The notes below the pieces were generated by a model. That model did no database searches. It was not told the DNA's origin and worked only from the letters and a program-made list of their open reading frames with translations. From contig JBHIDQ010000074.1 of the NCBI GenBank assembly GCA_046760155.1, positions 1 to 7,066 on the forward strand: a DNA stretch of 7,066 bases. The letters run 5' to 3'. A program made the position numbers and the translations under genes. Below, one piece after another: positions 1 to 6,319 of the stretch (its first letter is position 1; each line of letters begins with the position of its first letter). The stretch comes from JBHIDQ01 sp046760155 (GTDB taxonomy: Bacteria; Chloroflexota; Dehalococcoidia; Dehalococcoidales; RBG-16-60-22).

Positions 1-5
1 CAGAT

Positions 6-584
6 TTATACCGGGAACCACCCTAGTTTTTTCTCAATGGCTGAACGGAGCCCCGTTCTAATTTGCCGAGGTGCCCTTCTGATGTATTCTTCTGCCTTTT
101 TCTTTGAATCATCCGGAAGATTGTTAAGATAACTAATGACGTTCTCCTCGGTGAATTCAATCCCTGTTTCCTCTTCAAACTTTGGCGGCAGATCTGTCCA
201 GATGACAGCCTCCACTTTCTTCATACATGCCCATCGTCTGATTTCGTCAGCTATGTCTACTACTACGCTAGACCGTTGTTCTCTGGACCGCAAATTCACA
301 TAACCTATTCTATCCTTTGAAAAAGCCGGGATTCCCTCTACTTCCCTGAGATTGTTGATTGCTTCGTCTAGGTTGTTTAAAGCCATGATAGCCCAGAGCA
401 CGGGTACCTTTTTTGCCGCAGGAAATAGAACAAGCGTTAGCCTTTTATCTCTGGATATTCGGGCAAATTCAATAGGCAACCCGGGACCATCTGAAAACCA
501 TTTGTCATCAGCGAGATTCAACACCCCTGATTTCCTTTTTGGAATCCAAATGAGTGATCCCCAGCCCAATACCGCGATTTTCAT
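6..584 (-). CDS. Uncharacterised GWGSLIW-motif protein, possibly gamma-glutamylcyclotransferase-like
   Basis: This is a complete 192-residue soluble protein with no signal peptide or membrane segment. It begins MKIAVLGWGSLIW, a hydrophobic strand followed by a G-x-GSL turn. That turn resembles the YGS(L/N) substrate-binding loop at the N-terminus of gamma-glutamylcyclotransferase/AIG2-like folds. Conserved-looking blocks follow: LPIEFARIS-x-D-x-RLTLVL (about residues 37-53), VPVLWA (about 60-65), a helix ending REVEGIP (about 80-86), AVIWTDLPPKFEE (about 126-138) and a C-terminal AP-x-QI-x-T-x-x-R block. From memory, proteins with this pattern are widespread and usually annotated as hypothetical. 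The ATG start is supported by an AGAGGGA ribosome binding site 10 bases upstream and by a good promoter at 643-670. It seems to be a single-gene transcript. The GGCT-like call is inference from the N-terminal motif only, and I cannot point to a secure catalytic glutamate. Confidence 0.75.
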   Translation of the reverse strand: MKIAVLGWGSLIWIPKRKSGVLNLADDKWFSDGPGLPIEFARISRDKRLTLVLFPAAKKVPVLWAIMALNNLDEAINNLREVEGIPAFSKDRIGYVNLRSREQRSSVVVDIADEIRRWACMKKVEAVIWTDLPPKFEEETGIEFTEENVISYLNNLPDDSKKKAEEYIRRAPRQIRTGLRSAIEKKLGWFPV

Positions 585-594
585 TTCTTTTGCT

Positions 595-601
595 TCCCTC
601 T
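595..601 (-). promoter_or_regulatory. Ribosome binding site for the GWGSLIW protein
   Basis: Read on the minus strand, AGAGGGA lies 10 bases before the ATG at 584. It is purine-rich and partly matches the Shine-Dalgarno consensus, and it supports that ATG as the start. Confidence 0.45.
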
Positions 602-642
602 AAAGATTCAGGAATGTCCACGGAAGCGTTTCTTTGCTTTCT

Positions 643-670
643 ATTCTAGCGACTTACTTCCTTAAGTCAA
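643..670 (-). promoter_or_regulatory. Sigma-70-type promoter, TTGACT-16-TAGAAT
   Basis: On the minus strand a -35 box TTGACT (plus positions 665-670) and a -10 box TAGAAT (643-648) are separated by 16 bases. Each box matches the consensus at five of six positions. Transcription would begin near 636, giving a leader of about 50 bases before the ATG at 584. The -35 lies inside the motif GTTTGAC, which recurs in inverted orientation at 777-783, so a dimeric regulator site is conceivable but unproven. Confidence 0.5.
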
Positions 671-888
671 ACATTCTGAGTTTTCGTGCAGTAAGCAGAC
701 TCAGGCCTATTGCCTGCCCTTCAGGTCTACAGCGAAGAATGATGCCAGGCCGTCCATTAATTGACTAATCATTTGAGTTTGACATTCCTTAAATAAGATT
801 CGGACCGGACACCACTCAGTGGCATTATACGCTTTTGATTCTCCCAGGCCAAGGGTCAAGCAGGTTAATCAGTGTGCAGGCAATGACA

Positions 889-912
889 GCTTGCTTAGTA
901 CATATAGCAAGC
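889..912. repeat. 7-bp inverted repeat, loop of 10
   Basis: GCTTGCT (889-895) and AGCAAGC (906-912) are exact reverse complements around a 10-base AT-rich loop. There is no U tract afterwards. It could be a protein-binding site or an RNA hairpin, and its role is unknown. Confidence 0.35.
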
Positions 913-939
913 AGAAATTCTGAAGCAACCCAGTTTGAT

Positions 940-1008
940 GTCTGGGGCGCATCCAAGTTGAACATTCCCGAGTTTAGTGACCCACACAAACTATAACGAA
1001 GCCCAGAC
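940..1008. repeat. Nested inverted repeats able to form a two-part stem-loop
   Basis: The outer arms GTCTGGGGC (940-948) and GCCCAGAC (1001-1008) pair over eight bases with one bulged G. Inside them, GTTTAGT (972-978) pairs with ACTATAAC (990-997) with one bulged T around an 11-base loop. The nesting makes a structured element more likely than a single chance repeat, but no known RNA family is recognised. It lies just downstream of the DUF4268-like fragment on the minus strand. Confidence 0.3.
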
Positions 1009-1023
1009 GCACTCTTGAGTCCT

Positions 1024-1401
1024 TTACGGTTTTAAACCGTCAACGAGTGGTTTGCACACGGTATAAAGCTTGGCCATGGTTTCTATTCCCCACTGTCTTG
1101 TGGCATCTCCGAGATTTGGAGGAGTTTCAGTTCCAAGTGTTGCCTTCCGTATGAGCAGTCTGGTCCAGCGTTTATGGAAATAATGGTCGAATAGAATCGG
1201 CTCACCCACCCTCTCTTCAATTTCGAGCTTCTTTTGCTCAAATATTTTCAGCAGCCTTTTGTTTACTGCAAGGTCAGGAAGCTCAAAGTGCAATTCAACG
1301 CCCAGTGCATCATGGTAGGCAATCCACTCAAAATGAATACCGGCCTTTCCGCTGGCTACAAGGGCTTTAGCCTCAGAAATTTTTCCTTTCAGTTCTCCCA
1401 A
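1024..1401 (-). pseudogene. DUF4268-like C-terminal fragment, probable gene remnant
   Basis: The open frame encodes about 125 residues. The block ALGVELHFELPDL followed by NKRLLKIFEQKKLEIEERVGEP, and then a W-x2-E-x-M-x-KLY and P-L-V tail, fits my memory of the DUF4268 domain. In full-length proteins that domain usually sits C-terminal to another domain, often in defence or nuclease contexts. The only available start is TTG at 1401, which has no Shine-Dalgarno site. The frame runs upstream to a TAA at 1444-1446 without ATG or GTG. I found no obvious continuation in the other minus-strand frames up to 1600. A 5'-truncated remnant is the simplest reading. A genuine small stand-alone DUF4268 protein using TTG remains possible. 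The stop codon is embedded in a 15-base palindrome (1026-1040). Confidence 0.45.
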
Positions 1402-1545
1402 GGACTGATTATAGAATTTGAGACAGAACCCATTTTGGAGCTTTTAAATGTCTTGAAAAAGGGAACATATGACCCAAAGACTATCAGACTGAATACACTC
1501 GCTGTGAAGGTACCCGTTATAAAAACAATCTTGGACAGTGGCTGG

Positions 1546-1554
1546 TGCTATAAT
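1546..1554 (+). promoter_or_regulatory. Extended -10 promoter (TGCTATAAT) for the radical SAM gene
   Basis: A perfect TATAAT at 1549-1554 is preceded by TGC, giving the full extended -10 motif TGnTATAAT. That motif can function with a poor -35, and none with good spacing is visible. The predicted start of transcription is near 1561, leaving only a 20- or 32-base leader before the two candidate start codons. Confidence 0.5.
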
Positions 1555-1580
1555 AAACCTGTCGGGATGATTATGTTGGT

Positions 1581-3497
1581 ATGCCCGCTTCAATGAAGGT
1601 ACTCCTTGTCACCCCACCGATGTCAAGCCTCAATACCCCCTACCCAGCTACCCCCTACCTTACCGGGTTCCTGTGTTCTCGTGGCATTGATGTCCAACAA
1701 GCAGACTGGTCCATTGAGCTGGCCTGTCGCCTGTTATCCAAGAATGGCCTGCAACGACTGAAAGATTACGTACTCAAGGTCAAGCCAAAGCAGCGGACTG
1801 TCGCCATTAATCAGTTCCTCGATAACCTTGACGGTTACTTGGAGACCGTAGATCAAGTTGTAGCTTTTCTACAAGGTAAAGATTCCGGTCTGGAAGCTCA
1901 CATAATATCCCGTGGCTGGTTACCGGAGGGTAAACGTCTGAAGGTGTTTCTCGATTATCAAACACAAAATGGGGAAAAGCCCTTTGGTAACCTCGCAGTT
2001 TGTGATGAAGCCAGTTATCTAGCCAGTCTCTACCTGTGGGATTTGGTGGATACTATCAGAGATATTGAGCCTGAATTCGACCTGTCATCCTATGCTAGGG
2101 CAACAGCCGCCAAACCTGATTTCGATGAGGTGCTTAAATTCCTTAAGCAGCAGCGAAAGGGACTGATTAGCCATATCATCGAGGAGATTGTCTCTGAAGC
2201 ACTGAAACAATCACAGCCTGATGTCCTTGGATTGACGGTGCCTTTCCCGGGCAGCTTGATTGGGGCTCTTCGTGTAGCCGAGAATGTCCGACGGGTTGCT
2301 CCGGAGATTAAGATTATCATGGGCGGAGCCTACCCAAACACTTACTTGAGGGAGATTACCGACCCGAGGTTTTTCGATTATGTGGACTTTCTCACCCTTG
2401 ATGATGGTGAACGTCCTTTGGAATGTATATTACAGTATCTGAAAGGGAGAAAAAGGTTAAGTGGACTCCTGAGAACCTTCGTGCGTGAGGGGAAACAGGT
2501 GACCTATCACTCAACACCAGACGAAAGTGACATCCCCTTTACCGAGGCAACAACCCCGAGTTACGCCGGGTTATCTCTTAAGGATTATATGGCATTACGA
2601 TACGACTCAACAAAAATTGATCAGCTGTGGTCAAGACGATGGAATAAGCTTACTCTAGCGCATGGTTGCTACTGGGGCAAGTGTAACTTCTGTGACACCT
2701 CCTTGGATTACGTACAGCGTTTCGAGCCACAGAAAGTCGAACGTATAATTAACCATATCCAGGCAATCATCACTGAAACTGGACATACTGGCTTCCACTG
2801 GGTAGACGAGGCTATACCGCCTTCCCTCCTGCGGTCTCTTTGCGAGAAACTCATTGAGCGGAAGATTCCGATAACCTGGTGGGGAAATATTCGTTTCGAA
2901 CAAGCCTTTTCTCCCGAAATGGCCCGGCTAATGTCCGAAGCCGGCTGTGTAGCCGTCACCGGTGGACTCGAGGTTGCCTCCGACCGGCTTCTAAAGCTGA
3001 TGAACAAGGGAGTTTCGGTGGCTCAGGTTGCGCAGATTGCTAAGAACTTTACCAACTACGGCATCCTTGTCCATGCTTACCTGATGTACGGCTTCCCGAG
3101 CGAGACAGTCCAGGAGACAGTCGACAGCCTGGAAATAGTGAGACAACTGTTTAAGGAAAAGTGCCTTCAATCAGGACACTGGCACCGTCTGGAGGTAACC
3201 AAGCATAGCCCAATCGGCATACACCCGGAGCAGTTTGGCATTGAACTGCTCCCCAATCGGATCAAGCCTAACCGGGTATTCGGCCAATATTTTATCCCTT
3301 TCAAGGACCGGGCAGGTGTCGACCACACCATTCTCGGACAAGGTCTTGAGAGGGCACAGCGACGCTACCAGCACAGAATCGGTCTGAACCGTCCTGTTCA
3401 TGAATGGTTCTCTAAACACGTGCCCAGCACAAAGGTAGCACCGGGGACGATTGCACAAGCTCTAACAGCGATAAAAAAGAACGCACACAGAAGTTAA
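1581..3497 (+). CDS. B12-binding-domain radical SAM protein, substrate unknown
   Basis: The protein is 638 residues from ATG 1581, or 634 if the ATG at 1593 (MKVLLVTPP) is used. The second start fits the usual family N-terminus better, though neither has a strong ribosome binding site. Residues 5 to about 290 look like a cobalamin-binding Rossmann domain: KVLLVTPP, VLGLTVPFPG (about 215-224), IIMGG (about 245-249) and the LDDGE turn (273-277). The DxHxxG signature of methionine-synthase-type B12 domains is not evident. The radical SAM barrel follows. Its cluster ligands are C363, C368 and C371 in CYWGKCNFC, which is CX4CX2C rather than the canonical CX3CX2C. After it come WVDEAIPP, GGLE (461-464) and YLMYGFPSET (500-509). 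A C-terminal region of about 110 residues contains TKHSPIG. Such COG1032-type enzymes can perform methylations or rearrangements, and the product cannot be inferred here. The protein appears intact, cytoplasmic and monocistronic. Confidence 0.9.
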   Translation: MPASMKVLLVTPPMSSLNTPYPATPYLTGFLCSRGIDVQQADWSIELACRLLSKNGLQRLKDYVLKVKPKQRTVAINQFLDNLDGYLETVDQVVAFLQGKDSGLEAHIISRGWLPEGKRLKVFLDYQTQNGEKPFGNLAVCDEASYLASLYLWDLVDTIRDIEPEFDLSSYARATAAKPDFDEVLKFLKQQRKGLISHIIEEIVSEALKQSQPDVLGLTVPFPGSLIGALRVAENVRRVAPEIKIIMGGAYPNTYLREITDPRFFDYVDFLTLDDGERPLECILQYLKGRKRLSGLLRTFVREGKQVTYHSTPDESDIPFTEATTPSYAGLSLKDYMALRYDSTKIDQLWSRRWNKLTLAHGCYWGKCNFCDTSLDYVQRFEPQKVERIINHIQAIITETGHTGFHWVDEAIPPSLLRSLCEKLIERKIPITWWGNIRFEQAFSPEMARLMSEAGCVAVTGGLEVASDRLLKLMNKGVSVAQVAQIAKNFTNYGILVHAYLMYGFPSETVQETVDSLEIVRQLFKEKCLQSGHWHRLEVTKHSPIGIHPEQFGIELLPNRIKPNRVFGQYFIPFKDRAGVDHTILGQGLERAQRRYQHRIGLNRPVHEWFSKHVPSTKVAPGTIAQALTAIKKNAHRS

Positions 3498-3531
3498 GCG
3501 GACCGTCGTCAGAAGGGATGCTCCTGTAATA

Positions 3532-3547
3532 TCTTATCATCTTATCA
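3532..3547 (+). repeat. Two tandem copies of TCTTATCA
   Basis: Two exact adjacent copies of the octamer TCTTATCA occur at 3532-3539 and 3540-3547. The overlapping TCATCTT (3537-3543) is also the reverse complement of AAGATGA at 3557-3563, so a 7-bp hairpin is possible. The repeat lies between the radical SAM stop codon and the structured leader of the next gene and could be a regulator site. There is no T run to suggest a terminator. Confidence 0.35.
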
Positions 3548-3570
3548 TATCGTAACAAGATGAGTGTTTG

Positions 3571-3630
3571 TGGCCCAAGGCTACGTGGAATAACCGTGAG
3601 TTATGTGCAATAGTATTCCCACCTGGGCCA
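3571..3630 (+). promoter_or_regulatory. Long imperfect stem-loop in the leader of the FN3-like gene
   Basis: TGGCCCA (3571-3577) pairs exactly with TGGGCCA (3624-3630). After a bulged A, GG (3579-3580) pairs with CC (3622-3623). Further in, TGGAATA (3586-3592) pairs with TATTCC plus A3621, with one bulged C. The apical loop holds an alternative small hairpin, ATAAC/GTTAT (3591-3605), which competes with the inner stem. A multi-part stem with a mutually exclusive alternative, about 60 bases before a strong ribosome binding site, looks like a cis-acting RNA leader. No known riboswitch consensus is recognised. It could equally be a DNA-level palindrome or part of the radical SAM transcript's 3' end. 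Confidence 0.4.
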
Positions 3631-3679
3631 ACCGCGTAAAAGAGCAATAAACTATACAGATAGAAATTACCAAAACTTT

Positions 3680-3686
3680 AGGAGGT
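3680..3686 (+). promoter_or_regulatory. Strong Shine-Dalgarno site AGGAGGT
   Basis: AGGAGGT is a perfect anti-16S match. The GGAGG core ends five bases before the ATG at 3691. It fixes the start of the FN3-like gene and shows that translation initiation was under selection despite the frameshift further down. A weak -10-like TATACA lies at 3653-3658, with no -35. Confidence 0.8.
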
Positions 3687-3690
3687 AGGC

Positions 3691-4232
3691 ATGACAAAGA
3701 TTCTACTCAGCACAGGAATCGCCCTTACTATACTAGTATTAATAACTTTGTCTAGTTCCACTCTAGCCAGTGAAGATATATACGGACTAAGAATAGAAAA
3801 TATTAATAGAAATGGTGCAGATTTTTACTGGAGTACTTCAATTGAAACTAAAGGAAGCGTAGAGTATGCATACACCAAGCTCCCCGAATTATATAATCCA
3901 CAGTTACCAGGAACCAGCCAAAATATACTGCTGAGTGCTACTCCTTCACAAACAAGGTCAGAGGACCACTACGTAAAAGCTCTCACCATGTTCAAGTAGA
4001 TAACTTAGACGTAAACTACTGCCCCTTTGTGCAGTACACAATTAAGTCAGAGGCCTTTAACGGAGACATCTATACGCTTTCCGGAGAATTCGTTCTGACC
4101 GATACCAAAATAATAAGTTGGTGGCAAACCTGGCAGTTCGTCCTGTTCATGCCCCTATTCATGTTCATCTTAGGACAGGTAACAAGACCGCTAACTTCTA
4201 TACTTTGGAGAAAACTACGTAAAAAGAGATAA
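3691..4232 (+). pseudogene. Membrane-anchored fibronectin-III-like surface protein, frameshifted
   Basis: Two adjacent reading frames together make one sensible protein. The first (3691-3999) encodes a signal peptide (about residues 1-27, ending SSTLAS). It continues into a beta-sandwich start, IENINRNGADFYWST-x5-G-x-VEYAY, typical of fibronectin III or purple-acid-phosphatase N-terminal domains. It then goes off frame after K96 and stops at 3997-3999. From about 3978 the -1 frame reads SSHHVQVDNLDVNY and then YTIKSEAFNGDIYTLSGEF, the remaining strands of the same domain. A transmembrane segment (WQFVLFMPLFMFILGQ) and a basic tail, RKLRKKR, end at 4232. One extra A in the run at 3975-3978 restores a 180-residue protein. 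The break may be a true mutation, an assembly error, or frameshifting, since AAA can re-pair one base back on AAAA. The gene looks more AT-rich than its neighbours. Its ligand is unknown; the topology implies an extracytoplasmic domain with a C-terminal anchor. Confidence 0.75.
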
Positions 4233-4606
4233 TAACACACAAGATCTTGGCAAAGAACTAAGACCGTAAAGTCAAAGATAGCTTGACATGTTCTACCCCG
4301 AAGGCTATGTATCTGTAGGCCGGGGCTAGGTGAGTGAAGAGGCAACAAGAAAGCTAAAGCCCGTAACCTGGGACAACGTAGAGCAATTTCAATTGGAAAG
4401 TGCTATTTATAATTTTGCCTGATTCGCTGGATGGGCGTTGCTTGTATCACCGTGAGCTTGCACAATCGTCAGTCTTGTGTGTAACGATAACCGGACTCAT
4501 CATACAGACTACTAGATTGTCTACATGCTTGACACAACAGACTCATACAAAATCCGGCTCGTTAGCACGTTACTTTGATAAAAAGACCAGCATATATTCG
4601 ATAATA
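4233..4606. other. Non-coding spacer between convergent genes
   Basis: This spacer separates the plus-strand FN3-like gene from the minus-strand cytochrome gene, so terminators are expected but none is clear. Visible elements are a 10-bp palindrome CAAGATCTTG (4240-4249), GTCAA/TTGAC (4271-4287) and CCCCG/CGGGG (4296-4325). A TTGACA box lies at 4283-4288 with TATGTA 17 bases on, and a 30-codon open frame from GTG runs over 4330-4422. Near the cytochrome stop a weak AT-only hairpin (4594-4607), followed on the minus strand by five Ts (4581-4585), could serve as a poor terminator. No recognised RNA family or transposon remnant is seen. Confidence 0.45.
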
Positions 4607-6319
4607 TCATTCTGCAGGGATGGTTACCGTTTCCTTCTCCATGAGGATATCAGGGACTTCCCATCCCTTTTGTTTCATCAGGTCGTAGAAGGCACGTCGG
4701 AAAATGAGACGCGCCTCTACTTTGACTTCACCACGTTGTGGTGTAGAGAATATATATTGTGATGTTTGCGTTTCCCGTGCTGGCAGCCGGGTGTCTTCAA
4801 GGACGCGGGTTTGTGTCCAGTAGGCTCCGGTCGGAGATATTTCAGTCCACAACTGCTCAAGAACCTTGGCAAAGTATACCCCCGGTTTCCCGGCTAGGTC
4901 CCCGGTCCAGTCTGGCAATACCGGCCCGGATCTAAGAGATAGCATCCTTCCCTGTTGGTCGGTAGCAGTGACAACCAGCAGAATCTGGCGAAGTGGTGAA
5001 TCTGTCGGGATATGATGGCCACCTTCAGTATTTGTCACGCTGACTTCTACCAGAATATCGTCTCTCTCTCGTTCAGCAACAAGGATTACATCAGCCGTAT
5101 TCTGCAATAGAGAGACATCAGAAGCACCAGGAAAATCGTGCGTGGGGATGGTGTTTGCGTCACGTTCGAGACCTCCACGGCCAGGAGCAAAGTTAGTTGT
5201 TATCTCATCCGGCTTCATATGGCAGCTCTGGCAGGTAGTACCTTCTTCGGGATAGGGACTGGCTAGCCATTCGGAGAATGACTGGTAAATAGGTACTCCC
5301 CAGAAACTGGCCTGGTGACAAGGAGAGCAGAACTCGCTTTGCTTCTCCAGAGGCAGAAACGTGTCCGGTCCGACGTCAACATCGTCATATGGCCCGAAGA
5401 ACAGCTGTTGTTCCGCAGTGGGGCGCATTAGCTCAATCGACATTATGCCCGGCATATTCTCATGAGGCAGGCCGGTGTTCGGGTCGAGATTGACCGAGGC
5501 AATTTTGTGGCAGAAGTCACAGTGAGAGCCCTGCTCACTAATACCGGTAGCCTGATTGGGGTCAGAGCCATATGGATTATCTATGGCCAGTGTCGGCACG
5601 TGACAGGTAGCACAGTTGCCGGCACGGTCAGGAAAGTCCAGTTTGAACCCTGGACCGTAGTAGGGTTTAGCAGGGTCCGGGCGGAGAGGAATCGGGCCAT
5701 AATCCTTGTGAACGATGAACTGCGTAAGCGGCGAGCGGTTTCCATCAACATTGGTACCGTTATACATGGTCATGAAACGAGTGTTTTGCGTTCCCAGAGC
5801 ATGGGCTCCTCCAACCCACTGCTTGTAGACACCCTGGCCGTGGCAGTCGCGGCAGCCAAGCTCAAGGTTGCCGGTTACGGCTTCAGCCAGTTTCTTTATT
5901 GGGACATTTTGAACAACTGCCAGGCCGGTCTGGATAAACCATTCGCTGGCTTCCGAGCGGTCTTCAATAGCCGGGGGAATCCAAGTGTAGTCTGAGTTGT
6001 CCGGCCCCACATGGGATGCCAGCTCAATCTCAACGGCATTACGCCAGGGCCAAGCCACACTTCCACTAACGTAGTAGCCATCCTTCCAGGCAGTAATATG
6101 TGGACGAAAAGACGGAGCAAAACCAGTGAGCCTGAAATAGCCGGTAGCATCGGTTATCGCAGAAGTGGCGGTAGCCTTTATACGTACCATGGCGCCAGAT
6201 ATAGCCTGGCCATTAGTATCTTTCACAAAACCGGAAACGCTGTCTACCCGCCAGATAAGCGGGACGGCAATGGCTACAATCACCACTGCTACCGGTATCA
6301 GAATCCAGATACGTTTCAT
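4607..6319 (-). CDS. Membrane-anchored pentaheme c-type cytochrome with N-terminal beta-sandwich
   Basis: The 570-residue protein starts at ATG 6319 (MKRIW), chosen because it overlaps the upstream stop as ATGA and opens directly on a hydrophobic segment (residues 4-24). That segment lacks a clear cleavage site, so it is probably an uncleaved anchor. Residues about 26-90 (SVSGFVKDTNGQAISGAMVRI, then DATGYFRLTGF) match carboxypeptidase-regulatory-like beta-sandwich domains. Five CXXCH haem-binding sites follow: CRDCH (156-160), CATCH (236-240), CDFCH (267-271), CSPCH (331-335) and CQSCH (363-367). This resembles the cytochrome c554/multihaem family. The last 180 residues contain NTEGGHHIPTDSPLRQI and a VEARLIFRRAF segment, recalling a beta domain that follows haem domains in related multihaem cytochromes. 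The likely role is electron transfer on the outer face of the membrane. No catalytic haem site (such as CXXCK) is visible, so a reductase activity is not supported. Confidence 0.9.
   Translation of the reverse strand: MKRIWILIPVAVVIVAIAVPLIWRVDSVSGFVKDTNGQAISGAMVRIKATATSAITDATGYFRLTGFAPSFRPHITAWKDGYYVSGSVAWPWRNAVEIELASHVGPDNSDYTWIPPAIEDRSEASEWFIQTGLAVVQNVPIKKLAEAVTGNLELGCRDCHGQGVYKQWVGGAHALGTQNTRFMTMYNGTNVDGNRSPLTQFIVHKDYGPIPLRPDPAKPYYGPGFKLDFPDRAGNCATCHVPTLAIDNPYGSDPNQATGISEQGSHCDFCHKIASVNLDPNTGLPHENMPGIMSIELMRPTAEQQLFFGPYDDVDVGPDTFLPLEKQSEFCSPCHQASFWGVPIYQSFSEWLASPYPEEGTTCQSCHMKPDEITTNFAPGRGGLERDANTIPTHDFPGASDVSLLQNTADVILVAERERDDILVEVSVTNTEGGHHIPTDSPLRQILLVVTATDQQGRMLSLRSGPVLPDWTGDLAGKPGVYFAKVLEQLWTEISPTGAYWTQTRVLEDTRLPARETQTSQYIFSTPQRGEVKVEARLIFRRAFYDLMKQKGWEVPDILMEKETVTIPAE

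Larger units (their letters stand above)
602..1023. other. Non-coding stretch with several short inverted repeats
   Basis: About 420 bases without a credible ORF lie between two minus-strand genes. The only recognisable regulatory signal is the promoter at 643-670. The stretch holds several short inverted repeats: GTCAAAC (666-672) with GTTTGAC (777-783), CAGGC/GCCTG (702-716), GCTTGCT/AGCAAGC (889-912), CAGAA/TTCTG (912-922) and a nested pair at 940-1008. None is followed by a T run on either strand, so none looks like an intrinsic terminator. No transposase remnant or target-site duplication was recognised. Confidence 0.5.

Noticed and set aside
1026..1040. 15-base palindrome over the stop codon of the DUF4268-like fragment as a terminator
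   Set aside because: As RNA it gives only a short AT-rich stem and is not followed by a U tract on the minus strand.
1408..1413. Perfect TATAAT on the minus strand just before the TTG of the DUF4268-like fragment
   Set aside because: It has no -35 or TGn extension and would start transcription at the TTG itself, leaving no leader. Probably chance.
1234..1596. 120-codon plus-strand open frame
   Set aside because: It overlaps the DUF4268-like fragment antisense and the radical SAM start. It contains the promoter-like TGCTATAAT and has no recognisable product.
4240..4249. CAAGATCTTG palindrome as terminator or operator after the FN3-like gene
   Set aside because: It is perfect but has no loop or U tract, and 10-base palindromes of this kind are common by chance.
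4254..4330. Possible cyclic-di-GMP-I riboswitch in the convergent spacer (GGCAAAG, CGTAAAG and GTAGGCCGGGG words)
   Set aside because: The words are only loosely reminiscent. The helices do not fall in the right order, and no intact gene lies downstream on that strand.
4400..4762. 120-codon plus-strand open frame running into the cytochrome 3' end
   Set aside because: Its second half is antisense to the conserved C-terminal domain of the cytochrome, and its composition is unlike a protein.
5462..5995. 177-codon plus-strand open frame
   Set aside because: It is antisense to the haem-binding region of the cytochrome, where CXXCH codons fix the true frame.
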